Below are positions 52,067-60,575 of a DNA stretch of 64,000 bases, piece after piece. The notes below the pieces were generated by a model. The model was not told the origin of the DNA. It saw only the letters and a program-made list of their open reading frames with translations, and made no database searches. Positions within the stretch are counted from its first letter, which is position 1. Each line of letters begins with the position of its first letter. Source of the stretch: Clostridiales bacterium. GTDB taxonomy: Bacteria > Bacillota > Clostridia > Saccharofermentanales > Saccharofermentanaceae. The position numbers and the translations under genes are program-made. Location of the stretch: positions 62,001-126,000 of the forward strand of contig JAGAAI010000006.1 in NCBI GenBank assembly GCA_017615325.1. Reading direction: 5' to 3'.

Positions 52067-52196
52067 TACCAAACACCGCACTTTTTGTTACCGCGTGGTA
52101 ATTTTTTTCGAGGATAATGGTAATTTTCATAGAAAAAATACCAAAACAGCTGTTTTTTGTTACCACGTGGTAACAGTTTTCGCAGAAAATGGTAAC
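52067..52196. repeat. Two 58-bp nested palindromic direct repeats upstream of ileS
   Basis: Units at 52067-52124 and 52139-52196 match in 42 of 58 positions with a 72-bp period. Each has a central inverted repeat (GTTACCACGTGGTAAC, perfect in one unit; ATTACCACGCGGTAAC in the other). Outer half-sites TTACCA and TGGTA(A) lie symmetrically about the same centre. One unit also contains TTTTC-TGC-GAAAA and AACAGCTGTT. The central palindrome has no loop, which favours a DNA-binding site or mobile palindromic element over an RNA hairpin. It lies between the pseudouridine synthase stop and the ileS promoter region. Confidence 0.8.
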
Positions 52197-52208
52197 AGCA
52201 TACTAAAT

Positions 52209-52886
52209 TCAGCCAAAGCAGTCCCAGGGCCGGCCTTCGGGCAGCGGGATCTCAAATTCCATATATTCTCCGCTCACAGGATGCGAAAAGCCTATAAGGT
52301 AAGACTGAAGAGCAATATCACAATGCCAGTCTCCCCTGCCGTATTTCCGGTCCCCGATAAGTGCATGCCCGGCATTAGCCATCTGGGCCCTGATCTGGTG
52401 GGATCTGCCGGTATCGAGCTCGACTTCTATAAGGCTCAATCCGTCAGATTCAGCCAGGACCTTGTAATCGAGCCTGGCTTTCTTGGCATCAGGAACGGCA
52501 TGATCAAAGACCTTGACCGTATTGGTCTTCGGATCTTTAAGGATATAATTCTCAAGAAAGCCTTCTTTTGTCCCGAAAAGCCCCGATACAACTGCCTTGT
52601 AGCGTTTTGATACCTTGCGCTGCCTTATCTGTTCAGAGATCCTTGATGCACATTTGGAAGTCTTGGCGAAGACCATGACTCCGGATACGGGCCTGTCAAG
52701 GCGGTGAAGGAGTCCCAGCCAGACATTGCCTGGCTTATTGTCCCTTATCTTGATGTGATCCTTGAGGATCGTGAGCATGTCGGGTGCGCCCGTGCTGTCT
52801 TCCTGAGACAAAATGCCTGCAGGCTTATAAGCCACTAAGACGTGGTTATCTTCGAATATTATCTTTACTCCGTTTGAAGGGGTCAT
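52209..52886 (-). CDS. RluA-family RNA pseudouridine synthase
   Basis: The protein (about 225 residues) shows IIFEDNHVLVAYKPAGILSQ, the catalytic motif GLLHRLDRPVSGVMVFAKT with Asp, KRYKAVVSG and LDTGRSHQIRAQMANAGHALIGD. It isomerises uridines in rRNA or tRNA; the exact site is unknown and no S4 domain is present. The ATG at 52886 overlaps the upstream methyltransferase stop by 4 bp; starts at 52898 or 52916 are possible. Confidence 0.9.
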   Translation of the reverse strand: MTPSNGVKIIFEDNHVLVAYKPAGILSQEDSTGAPDMLTILKDHIKIRDNKPGNVWLGLLHRLDRPVSGVMVFAKTSKCASRISEQIRQRKVSKRYKAVVSGLFGTKEGFLENYILKDPKTNTVKVFDHAVPDAKKARLDYKVLAESDGLSLIEVELDTGRSHQIRAQMANAGHALIGDRKYGRGDWHCDIALQSYLIGFSHPVSGEYMEFEIPLPEGRPWDCFG

Positions 52887-53773
52887 GAGGGAGTCCATCT
52901 CGCGGAAGCTCCGCACGGGAGGTTTATCCCCATGCCGGTGACGGGGAGTCCCAACTCACCGCAGGAGACCTTACCACCCGGGACCGCAAGCTTGATGATC
53001 TGGCCTGATGCTTCACAGGTAACCGCCGTTGCATAGGAACTTGCAACAAAAAAGAGCGGTTCGTCAGACAGGAGCCTGCCTGCAAGCTCAGCCAGTTCAT
53101 AGAAGGAATCCTCGAGTTTCCAGAGTTCTCCCGAAGGTCCTCTTCCGTAGGAAGGCGGATCCATGACGATACCGTCGTAGCGCCGTCCGCGGCGCAGTTC
53201 CCGCTCAACGAACTTCCTGCAGTCCTCTGTTATGAATCTTACGTACTTACCGGATAATCCGGACAGTTCGATATTGTTCTTCGCTTTGGCGTTCATGCCT
53301 TTCGATGCGTCGCAGTGAACGACCTCGGAAGCCCCCGCAGACGCAAGAGCGCAGGTCGCAGCGCCCGTGTAACCAAAAAGGTTTAAGACCTTGATATCTT
53401 CCCTTCCGCTATGGCGGATGAGACCTGCCATAAAGTCCCAGTTTGCTGCCTGTTCAGGGAAAAGACCCGTGTGCTTGAAGGACATGGGTTCAATTGCAAA
53501 CTTAAGTTCCGCACCGCAGCATGAATAGGATACGTTCCATTTGGACGGGATCTTACGGTTGTTATGCCAGGTGCCGCCGCCTGAAGAACTCCTCTCATAG
53601 ACGGCATCAGGTCTTTCGATCTTCTTCCAATCCGTGACCTTGCCGTCTTTCATGACGGGCCAGACAGCCTGGGGATCAGGGCGCAAAAGCAAAACGTCGC
53701 CCCAGCGCTCGTATTTCATGCCGTCTCCGGCATAGATGATCTCGTAATCTTTCCATTTGTCAGCTATAAACAT
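52883..53773 (-). CDS. Class I SAM-dependent RNA methyltransferase (RlmI/RlmK-like)
   Basis: The 296-residue protein has AELKFAIEPMSFKHTGLFPEQAANW, the SAM-binding block VLNLFGYTGAATCALASAGASEVVHCDASKGM, and the catalytic-loop motif IVMDPPSYGRGP. This resembles large-subunit rRNA cytosine methyltransferases of the RlmI family without the PUA domain. Co-location with a pseudouridine synthase supports an rRNA-modification role. It begins 1 bp after a lipoprotein gene. Confidence 0.82.
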   Translation of the reverse strand: MFIADKWKDYEIIYAGDGMKYERWGDVLLLRPDPQAVWPVMKDGKVTDWKKIERPDAVYERSSSGGGTWHNNRKIPSKWNVSYSCCGAELKFAIEPMSFKHTGLFPEQAANWDFMAGLIRHSGREDIKVLNLFGYTGAATCALASAGASEVVHCDASKGMNAKAKNNIELSGLSGKYVRFITEDCRKFVERELRRGRRYDGIVMDPPSYGRGPSGELWKLEDSFYELAELAGRLLSDEPLFFVASSYATAVTCEASGQIIKLAVPGGKVSCGELGLPVTGMGINLPCGASARWTPS

Positions 53774-53774
53774 G

Positions 53775-54689
53775 TCAGTTCACCGTAATAGTCTCTGATG
53801 TTGCGATCTTCTGTCCGCTAAAGTAAAGTTCGACATAATATGTGTCAGGATCAAATGTCCCCCAACCCTGATGACCGGCAGAAAAATCACATACTACCGT
53901 AACTCGGCTGTCAACGTTGATCGTCTCTGTCAGCACATCCTTGCCGCTGCTGTTGATGAGCTTGGCAACGAATTCGCCGGATACGGGTTCAGTAAAATAG
54001 AACACGTTCTGAACGGCATATGCGTCAGATACGACCAGATCATTCATAGGGTTCCCCGTCTCAATGCCGTACCATACGGTCGCAAGATACTTGCTCCTGA
54101 TATCGTCTGCATCCTGCGAAGGAGCTTCTGTGGGAACCGGAGTCGGATCAGGCGACATTGAACTTCCGATCTTAAGGTCACAGAAGGGATGGATAAAGTA
54201 TTTGCCGAACTTGGACAGTGAATGGAATACCCAGTCCCGGTCCTGATATACGATCTGGAAGGTAACGTCAAATTCGATGACATCAAGGCTCTTTATCTCG
54301 TTTTTAAATCTTGTGACAGACTCTTCCTCAAGTTCAAGCTTCGTAAGATCGGGAACTTTGCTGAACCTGTAGGTGACTTTTGCCTTATCACCCGTATCGT
54401 CGAAAACAACATCTCGTGCTGAATACCTGATCTTGCCTGCCACATATCTTAAGAGTTCAGCCTGGTCCGCATTAAGCGATTCCGGGGTATAACCGGATTC
54501 ACATACCTTGCGCCAGTTATAGTCATCAGGGGAAGCAAAATAATCTTCCAGCATGTCTTCGACCAGGTCTTTGACAGAATCCTCATCCATGGCTCTTCTC
54601 ACGGCCGAACATGATGTAAAAAGGGCAAGCGGAGCTATCATTGCCAGAAGGACTATGACAGATATAAAGCGTGATCTTACCTTCTTCAA
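53775..54689 (-). CDS. Lipoprotein of unknown function
   Basis: The 304-residue protein has a lipoprotein signal (VIVLLAMIAPLALFTSC). An N-terminal domain resembles DUF5105/NTF2-like lipoproteins (VKDLVEDMLEDYF, VTFQIVYQDRDWVFHSL), followed by a Pro-rich linker (PDPTPVPTEAPS). A C-terminal beta-rich domain (YAVQNVFYFTEPVSGEFVAKLINSSGKDVLTETI-like) ends TYYVELYFSGQKIATSETITVN. I do not recognise a specific function. It is divergent from the two-component system at 54833 and leads the RNA-modification operon. Confidence 0.65.
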   Translation of the reverse strand: MKKVRSRFISVIVLLAMIAPLALFTSCSAVRRAMDEDSVKDLVEDMLEDYFASPDDYNWRKVCESGYTPESLNADQAELLRYVAGKIRYSARDVVFDDTGDKAKVTYRFSKVPDLTKLELEEESVTRFKNEIKSLDVIEFDVTFQIVYQDRDWVFHSLSKFGKYFIHPFCDLKIGSSMSPDPTPVPTEAPSQDADDIRSKYLATVWYGIETGNPMNDLVVSDAYAVQNVFYFTEPVSGEFVAKLINSSGKDVLTETINVDSRVTVVCDFSAGHQGWGTFDPDTYYVELYFSGQKIATSETITVN

Positions 54690-54775
54690 AAGCTGCTCCT
54701 TTCAGGCCCTTAAGGGATATCTTGAATGATTATATAACAAAATACGGCAAAACTCCTTTGTTTTTTATTTATTCA

Positions 54776-54804
54776 TACACAAGGGGCGATAAATAAGATA
54801 TAAT
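54776..54804 (+). promoter_or_regulatory. Promoter of the two-component operon
   Basis: TACACA (54776-54781), a 17-bp spacer and a perfect TATAAT (54799-54804) lie 28 bp before the response-regulator ATG, which has a GAGGTGA site. The rest of the 143-bp divergent region is AT-rich with no clear operator. Confidence 0.6.
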
Positions 54805-54832
54805 CAGTAAAAATCGTGCTTGAGGTGATAGT

Positions 54833-55522
54833 ATGTCTCAATCAGTACCGCTTATATTGATCTGCGATGATGACCCTGTCGTTCACGAGTCGCTCGCTTT
54901 GTATTTAGATAACGATAACTTCTCGCATGCGGACGCTTACGACGGCGCCCAGGCTTTGGAGATGGCTTCTTCCACCAACCCTGACCTCATCCTTCTGGAT
55001 GTCATGATGCCTGAGATGAACGGCCTTGATGTCTGCCGCGAACTGCGCAAGACTATGACTGTCCCCATCATCATCCTTACTGCTAAGGGTGAAGAGATCG
55101 ACAAAATCTTAGGGCTTGAGCTGGGTGCTGACGATTACATCGTAAAGCCCTTCTCCCCCAGAGAAGTTCTCGCAAGGATCAAGGCGGTACTCCGCAGGAT
55201 CACAGATCAGCCCGAGGCAGCTTCCGTTATCAAGTACACGGGTCTCGATCTCAACCTCAAGAATTATTCGGTCAAGGTCAACGGCGAAGATGCCCAGTTC
55301 ACGCCCAAGGAAGTTGAGATCCTTTATCTCCTGGCATCCCACCCCGGCCAGATCTACGACAGGACACAGATCTTAGAGTCCGTCTGGGGCACTGACTATG
55401 CAGGCGATCCCAGGACCGTTGATACCCATATCAAGAGGATCAGACAGAAGACCACTTTCGATAACGCTCTCTGGAGTATCCAGACTATCTACGGTAAAGG
55501 TTACAAGTTCGAGGTTCAGTAA
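54833..55522 (+). CDS. OmpR/PhoB-family response regulator
   Basis: The 229-residue protein has a receiver domain (ILICDDDPVVHESL; phospho-acceptor D56 in LILLDVMMPEMNG; K in DDYIVKPFSP) and a C-terminal winged helix (FTPKEVEILYLLASHPGQIYDRTQIL, VDTHIKRIRQK, IYGKGYKFE). It overlaps its kinase gene by 1 bp. The pair resembles WalRK/PhoPR/ResDE types; the regulon cannot be told from sequence. Confidence 0.93.
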   Translation: MSQSVPLILICDDDPVVHESLALYLDNDNFSHADAYDGAQALEMASSTNPDLILLDVMMPEMNGLDVCRELRKTMTVPIIILTAKGEEIDKILGLELGADDYIVKPFSPREVLARIKAVLRRITDQPEAASVIKYTGLDLNLKNYSVKVNGEDAQFTPKEVEILYLLASHPGQIYDRTQILESVWGTDYAGDPRTVDTHIKRIRQKTTFDNALWSIQTIYGKGYKFEVQ

Positions 55523-57327
55523 TGCATCAAAGCACGTTGCTTCGAAGAGTATCTTCCCTTGTCATAGGTGCATTAGCTGCTTCGATGTTCATAGCCATGA
55601 TCGCATTCTTCATGGCAGGACGCCGCACGACCATGGACATGGAGATCAACTCCGCCCTCGACCAGAACAGAGTCTATTATCAGCTCTTCGAACTTAAGAA
55701 GGACTTTTTTGACAACCCCGATTACAGTGACAAGTTCTTCCAGTCGACTTCTAAGTCAAAACAGGACTTCTATCTTTTGGACGGCAATGACAGGATCATA
55801 GGCCACACGCCTGAATCGGCCCTGTCGGTAACCAAAGAAGAGACCGAAGAAGCCCTCCAGTATTTCAGGGATTCGGACAAGACCACCTTCGGCAAGAACT
55901 TATACCACCAGACGATAGATTCTTCATTCGGAACCAAGAAACTCCTGATAATCGTACAGACCGTCACATACGGTGGCGAGACTGCATATCTTGTTTCTAT
56001 TACAGTTACGACAGCCTTCAATGATGTTGTCCAGCAGTTCCTTAACATTCTCGTCATCTCGACCCTGCTTGCAGGTATGCTCATGATGATCCCGGCTTAT
56101 CTCTTTATCCGCAGGATCATCCTCCCTATCCAATCCATCAATAACGTTGCCGTTGAATACTCGAAAGGCAATTACAACGTCCGCGCCGACGAATCCGACA
56201 AGGGCGAGGTCGGCGAGCTCGGAGCGTCTTTTAATACGATGGCTGACAGGCTCTCGCGTTCGATCTCCGATATCACGACCGAGCGTAACAGACTTCAGGA
56301 TATCTTCGACATCATATCCGACGGTATCGTCGTTGTCGATGAGAACTCCAATCCTATCATCGTAAACAAGGCTATCCACACTATCTTCGATCGGGCCGAG
56401 GCCAACAACATGTTTACGGAAAGACTCCAGCTCATTCCTTTCGATGAAGTGTGGAAAGACTTCGATGAGTGTATCTCCACGGAGGAATCCAAGAACCGCA
56501 CCATATTGGACAGAGATTATGCTTACCAGATAACCATTATCCCCAAGTTCGATGACGATACGGGAGAATGCATCGGTGCAACGGGATTCTTCCGTGATAT
56601 CTATAACGAACAGCGCAACGAACAGTTCAGAAGGGATTACGTAGCCAACATCTCACACGAGCTCCGTACCCCCCTGCAGACCTTAAGAGGTCTTATCGAG
56701 CCTCTGGCTGACGGCATGGTCAAGTCCGAAGAAGACCGCAAGAGATATTACAACATCATCCTTGATGAGACGATGCGTCTTTCGCGTCTCATCACGGACA
56801 TGTTAGAGCTGTCCAAGCTCCAGTCCGGTACCATGGCCATGAAGACCTTCCCCTTCGATCTTAATAACCTGATATCTGACCTCGAGATCAAGATGAGACC
56901 TATTATCGAAGAAGCAGGCCTCAACTTCAACGTTATCTTCAATTCAGGCCACCTCCCTACCGTCATGGGCAACCCTGACCGAGTAGAGCAGATCCTGATA
57001 ATCCTTCTGGACAACGCAAAGAAGTATACTCCGCCCGGAAAATCGATCACCATCATGACCGACTATATCGAGGCCGAGAAGAAGGTCTATGTGTCAGTTG
57101 CGGATACAGGCCAGGGCATACACGAATACGATATCAACAATATTTTCGACAGGTTCTTTAAGGCTGACCGTGCACGTGGCAAGAAAGGCACCGGTCTTGG
57201 TCTGTCTATCGCAAAGGAACTCCTGACATACATGGGCGAGACCATCAAGGTCACGAGCAAGTACGGAGAAGGTTCAACATTCACGTTCACGTTATCCAAA
57301 GCGGAGGCCGGCAATGCCTGGGAGTGA
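55522..57327 (+). CDS. Membrane sensor histidine kinase
   Basis: The 601-residue protein has two membrane spans (about 11-32 and 172-195) around an extracellular sensor of ~135 residues, then HAMP (about 196-250) and a PAS domain (from ~258). HisKA carries phospho-His H379 (NISHELRTPLQTL), and HATPase_c has LLDNAKKYTPPG, VADTGQGI and GTGLGLSIAKELL. It is the WalK/PhoR architecture. It overlaps the response-regulator gene by 1 bp and the pseudouridine-synthase gene by 14 bp. Confidence 0.93.
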   Translation: MHQSTLLRRVSSLVIGALAASMFIAMIAFFMAGRRTTMDMEINSALDQNRVYYQLFELKKDFFDNPDYSDKFFQSTSKSKQDFYLLDGNDRIIGHTPESALSVTKEETEEALQYFRDSDKTTFGKNLYHQTIDSSFGTKKLLIIVQTVTYGGETAYLVSITVTTAFNDVVQQFLNILVISTLLAGMLMMIPAYLFIRRIILPIQSINNVAVEYSKGNYNVRADESDKGEVGELGASFNTMADRLSRSISDITTERNRLQDIFDIISDGIVVVDENSNPIIVNKAIHTIFDRAEANNMFTERLQLIPFDEVWKDFDECISTEESKNRTILDRDYAYQITIIPKFDDDTGECIGATGFFRDIYNEQRNEQFRRDYVANISHELRTPLQTLRGLIEPLADGMVKSEEDRKRYYNIILDETMRLSRLITDMLELSKLQSGTMAMKTFPFDLNNLISDLEIKMRPIIEEAGLNFNVIFNSGHLPTVMGNPDRVEQILIILLDNAKKYTPPGKSITIMTDYIEAEKKVYVSVADTGQGIHEYDINNIFDRFFKADRARGKKGTGLGLSIAKELLTYMGETIKVTSKYGEGSTFTFTLSKAEAGNAWE

Positions 57328-58045
57328 TAACTCAGAAGGGTCCGTAAGGATCAACCGATATATCGCATCCTGCGGTATATGTTCCAGGCGCGCTGCCGAT
57401 AAACTTATAGAAGAAGGCAGGATCAATATCAACGGCAGGACTGCCGTAATGGGCGATACCGTGGGTCCTGACGATACCGTAACTTACGACAATGAAGTCA
57501 TAACTCCCGCCAAAAAAGAGATCTATATCATGCTCAACAAACCGCGCGGGATAACCTGCACGGCGTCCCCCGACGATCCCGACAACATAATCGATTATCT
57601 GGGCTATCCCGAGAGACTTTTTACGATAGGCCGTCTCGATAAGGAATCCACCGGATTGATCCTTTTAACAAATGACGGTATCACCGCAAATAAGCTCCTC
57701 CGTGCTGAAGGGCGCCACGAGAAGGAATATATCGTTGCCGTAGACAAACCCGTAACGGAAGAATTCCTACTGAAGATGAGTTCTTCCATCTTTCTGCCTG
57801 AACTGGGCAAATTTACCATTCCCTCCGAAGTAATGCCCAACGGAGAAAGGTCTTTTAAGATAATCCTTACCCAGGGCCTCAACCGTCAGATAAGAAGGAT
57901 GTGCGAAGAGCTGGGATACCATGTCGTAAGACTTAAGAGAGTCCGTTTTGCAAACATTGTATTAGGGCAGCTCGAAGCAGGACAGAGCCGCGAGCTTACC
58001 GATATCGAGATAATAAGATTAAAAGAGATCGCAGACCATCACTGA
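57314..58045 (+). CDS. RsuA/RluB-family pseudouridine synthase
   Basis: The 243-residue protein has an S4 RNA-binding domain (VRINRYIASCGICSRRAADKLIEEGRI-like) and the catalytic domain with IYIMLNKPRGITCT, the Asp motif in IGRLDKESTGLILLTNDG, and LTQGLNRQIRRMCEELGY. The family modifies 16S (RsuA) or 23S (RluB) rRNA. The start lies inside the kinase gene and the stop is 2 bp from the converging M28-like gene, leaving no room for a terminator. Confidence 0.9.
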   Translation: MPGSDNSEGSVRINRYIASCGICSRRAADKLIEEGRININGRTAVMGDTVGPDDTVTYDNEVITPAKKEIYIMLNKPRGITCTASPDDPDNIIDYLGYPERLFTIGRLDKESTGLILLTNDGITANKLLRAEGRHEKEYIVAVDKPVTEEFLLKMSSSIFLPELGKFTIPSEVMPNGERSFKIILTQGLNRQIRRMCEELGYHVVRLKRVRFANIVLGQLEAGQSRELTDIEIIRLKEIADHH

Positions 58046-58047
58046 TC

Positions 58048-59406
58048 TTAAGCATTTCCTGCCTGGGCGGCGGATTCAGCCAATTCGGCACCGCGCTTCT
58101 GATTCTCAAGGAAAGCCTTGTACTCTGCTTCGGTCATGCCGTTGGATGTTCCGTCCTTGATCGTCTCGAGCATTACAAAAGCAATGCAGTTGATCCTGAC
58201 TTCAAGAAGATCCTTCTCTTCCGTTACCAGAACAGGATCCAGGACAGCAGTGGAATCAAGAGGCGTGCCCCTGACGATACCGTCGTATTCCTTGAGGTTC
58301 AGGTTTTTGGTATCCTTCATCTCCTCTATCGTATCGAAGTTGTAGTCATAACTCTCTATGTAGACTACCGGTATCTTCGCATTATCGAAAGGAATGTAAT
58401 CCGACTTGTTGTGGGAGATCTCGGCGAAGAGTTCTTCGCTGCCGTCGCCATTGACATCGGCATAGATATCAGACTCGTTGTAACAGATATCGAATCTGTA
58501 GTTGGAATAAAGAGTATTCCTGTAACATACATCATATGTCTTATAGAGCTTGCGCCTCAGTTCATACTTGTTGCCGTTAGATGAGACTGAACTTACACCT
58601 GCTGAAGCATATACCTTGCTTCCGGCATAGATGCTGTCAACGCAGTACATGACTTCGGTCAAAGCCTTATCCTCAGCAGACAGAGAATTAAGGAAATACT
58701 TAGCCCCCGCAAAACCGTCATTGCCCGCACCGAAAAAGGCGAAGATAACATCATATCCCATCTCTTTATATTCATTGGCATGAGCTAAAGCTGTAAGAAG
58801 ACATCCTACACCTGATGCATTATCAGAGAGACCGTCGTATGTGATCTTCACCTCCGGTTCAGATCCTTGAGTCTCTTCAGTCTCCTTATCCTTCTTTTTC
58901 TTGTCTTTCTTTTTCTTGTCAGTGCTCTCGGGAGCCTGGCTTTCTTCAGCCGCCTTCGCTTTGATGAATGCCTTTACGCCTTCCTCATCGAAAGAAGAAT
59001 CGTAATGTGCGCCGATTATTGCAAGAGGATGCTGCAGAACGTACTCGCCTGCCGCATTCTGCATATAGAAACCCTTGCCCTGGATCCTTACAATATAGTT
59101 ATGGGATGTTCCCTTGTCCGTATGGAATTCCTGGACTTCGGGACTATATCCCAGTTCCTTGATCTTACCCTCGATATATGAGCCGCATGATGTTTCCTGA
59201 CCTGAATAAGGGATCCTGTAAGGGAAGTTCTTTGCTATCTCCCTTGCGATATCGGATCCGTATTTACCGTAATCAGCAGGAATATCCTTCTCATCGTCAT
59301 CTCCGCAGCCGCAAAGGACAAGAGCCGTTGAAAAAGTCATGACCAAAGACATGATCATAGCAAACGATCTTAAGAAGATATTATCTGTTACCGATCCCTT
59401 ACGCAT
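58048..59406 (-). CDS. M28-peptidase-like lipoprotein with altered active site
   Basis: The 452-residue lipoprotein (lipobox LCGC, C34) has an M28 aminopeptidase fold with metal-ligand positions H134 and D136 (GAHYDS), D195 (SDNASGV) and D257 (YCVDSIY). The catalytic Glu-Glu pair expected near 228-229 reads Gly-Asn (FFGAGNDGFAG), and the last His ligand is Tyr337 (SDYIPF). A Lys/Asp/Glu-rich insert (KKKKDKKKKDKETEE) follows the first motif. It may be inactive or use other ligands. It overlaps the AroB-like gene by 8 bp. Confidence 0.75.
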   Translation of the reverse strand: MRKGSVTDNIFLRSFAMIMSLVMTFSTALVLCGCGDDDEKDIPADYGKYGSDIAREIAKNFPYRIPYSGQETSCGSYIEGKIKELGYSPEVQEFHTDKGTSHNYIVRIQGKGFYMQNAAGEYVLQHPLAIIGAHYDSSFDEEGVKAFIKAKAAEESQAPESTDKKKKDKKKKDKETEETQGSEPEVKITYDGLSDNASGVGCLLTALAHANEYKEMGYDVIFAFFGAGNDGFAGAKYFLNSLSAEDKALTEVMYCVDSIYAGSKVYASAGVSSVSSNGNKYELRRKLYKTYDVCYRNTLYSNYRFDICYNESDIYADVNGDGSEELFAEISHNKSDYIPFDNAKIPVVYIESYDYNFDTIEEMKDTKNLNLKEYDGIVRGTPLDSTAVLDPVLVTEEKDLLEVRINCIAFVMLETIKDGTSNGMTEAEYKAFLENQKRGAELAESAAQAGNA

Positions 59407-60454
59407 TTTCCTTATAATCTCCGGATTCTATTATCTCTATCCTGTCAAAGAAGATCTTCTTCGCATCATTCTTGGAAAGGTCCCTTACTACCCATTTGCC
59501 GGAATCGTAATCTGCGATCTTGACAGTATCTTCGGGAATGCCGTCAAGGTAAGACTCGAGATTTCTCTTTATCATGGGGGAACTCTTTGGATCTATCTCA
59601 TAGGGAAGCCCCAAAGATGTATAGAGTCTTCTCATGACCGTTCTTCCCTGCTCCGGGAGGGCAGAATAGATGCTCAGGGCAAGCGATGCTCCCTCGGCAA
59701 GATTATTGAACCTGTTATATGAATCGATGGCAAATGCCAGTTCGCTTCCCAAAGTAAGCAGGACAGGATTATATTTCCTGATATCGTCCCTTACCTTATA
59801 GACCCTCTCAAGGAATTCCCTTACGTCAGAGGGTTCACCGAGATTGCTGATAAGCCCTGTATCTCCGAGGACAGAATACCTGATGACTGCTGCATAACCG
59901 TTTGCACGGTACTTGGCAGGTACGGACTTTAAGAATTCAGTATCACAGAGAGCTGCTTTGATCTTCATGGGACATGACAGTTCGTCCTTATGCATTCCCA
60001 AGTTAACAAATGCCTTGTCAGATGTGATGCAGTCCGTCATGGCATAGATCGTAGTCGGAACAGCCAGAAGGTTCACACAGCCGGACCTGAAAAGACTTGA
60101 TGCCAGGCTTGCGCAGTCGATGACTCCTCCGCCTCCCAGGGCAATGATCCAGTCATTGCTGCCGAAATCAAACTCCGAGAGATACCCTGCTATCTCAAGA
60201 ACAGTCTTCAGGCTCTTATCGGTATCGCAGGCATTGACCGTTATTAACTTGGGTCTTATGTCGTGCATGATGAACTGGTTTTCGAACAGATTGTAGTAGT
60301 AGCCCGCCACGGCGCGGTCAGATACTATCGCGACCTTGGGAGCTTTAACATCAGCTTCATCAGTATGTTCGAGAATATAATTGCAGGCAAAATCGAAAGC
60401 GATATTCTTGCCGCAATACACATCAAGTTCGTTATTGACTCTCAGTCTGTCCAA
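59399..60454 (-). CDS. 3-dehydroquinate-synthase-like protein lacking metal ligands
   Basis: The 351-residue protein keeps the AroB layout: a dinucleotide region (DWIIALGGGGVIDCASLASSLFRSG), LLAVPTTIYAMTDC, and CDTEFLKSVPAKYRANGYAAVIRYSV. However, the Glu of the LAEVIKYG motif is Ala189 and the Lys is Arg. There is no histidine after residue 155, so both zinc-binding His are missing. It is therefore unlikely to be a working DHQ synthase. The start is TTG with a GGAG site 11 bp upstream. It is divergent from gltX. Confidence 0.7.
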   Translation of the reverse strand: MDRLRVNNELDVYCGKNIAFDFACNYILEHTDEADVKAPKVAIVSDRAVAGYYYNLFENQFIMHDIRPKLITVNACDTDKSLKTVLEIAGYLSEFDFGSNDWIIALGGGGVIDCASLASSLFRSGCVNLLAVPTTIYAMTDCITSDKAFVNLGMHKDELSCPMKIKAALCDTEFLKSVPAKYRANGYAAVIRYSVLGDTGLISNLGEPSDVREFLERVYKVRDDIRKYNPVLLTLGSELAFAIDSYNRFNNLAEGASLALSIYSALPEQGRTVMRRLYTSLGLPYEIDPKSSPMIKRNLESYLDGIPEDTVKIADYDSGKWVVRDLSKNDAKKIFFDRIEIIESGDYKENA

Positions 60455-60477
60455 ATCTTAAAGTCTCCTGACCTATC

Positions 60478-60499
60478 GGTAATACATTTGTATATTACC
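60478..60499. promoter_or_regulatory. Inverted repeat between the AroB-like gene and gltX
   Basis: GGTAATA and TATTACC form a 7-bp inverted repeat with an 8-bp centre, in the 121-bp divergent region. It is a candidate operator for either gene. No regulator is known. Confidence 0.35.
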
Positions 60500-60575
60500 A
60501 CAAAAGTGATAAAATATTCCGTGTTGTCGCACATATTATAATATAAGGCAATAAGACCGACCGGAGGAAACCCTG

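Noticed and set aside
52067..52196. CRISPR array
   Set aside because: Only two imperfect units, a 14-bp gap instead of a spacer, and internal dyads; no cas genes in the window.
52044..52610. Plus-strand reading frame with repeated peptide across the ileS upstream region
   Set aside because: The repeated peptide simply reflects the 58-bp DNA repeat, the rest is antisense to the pseudouridine synthase, and there is no ribosome site.
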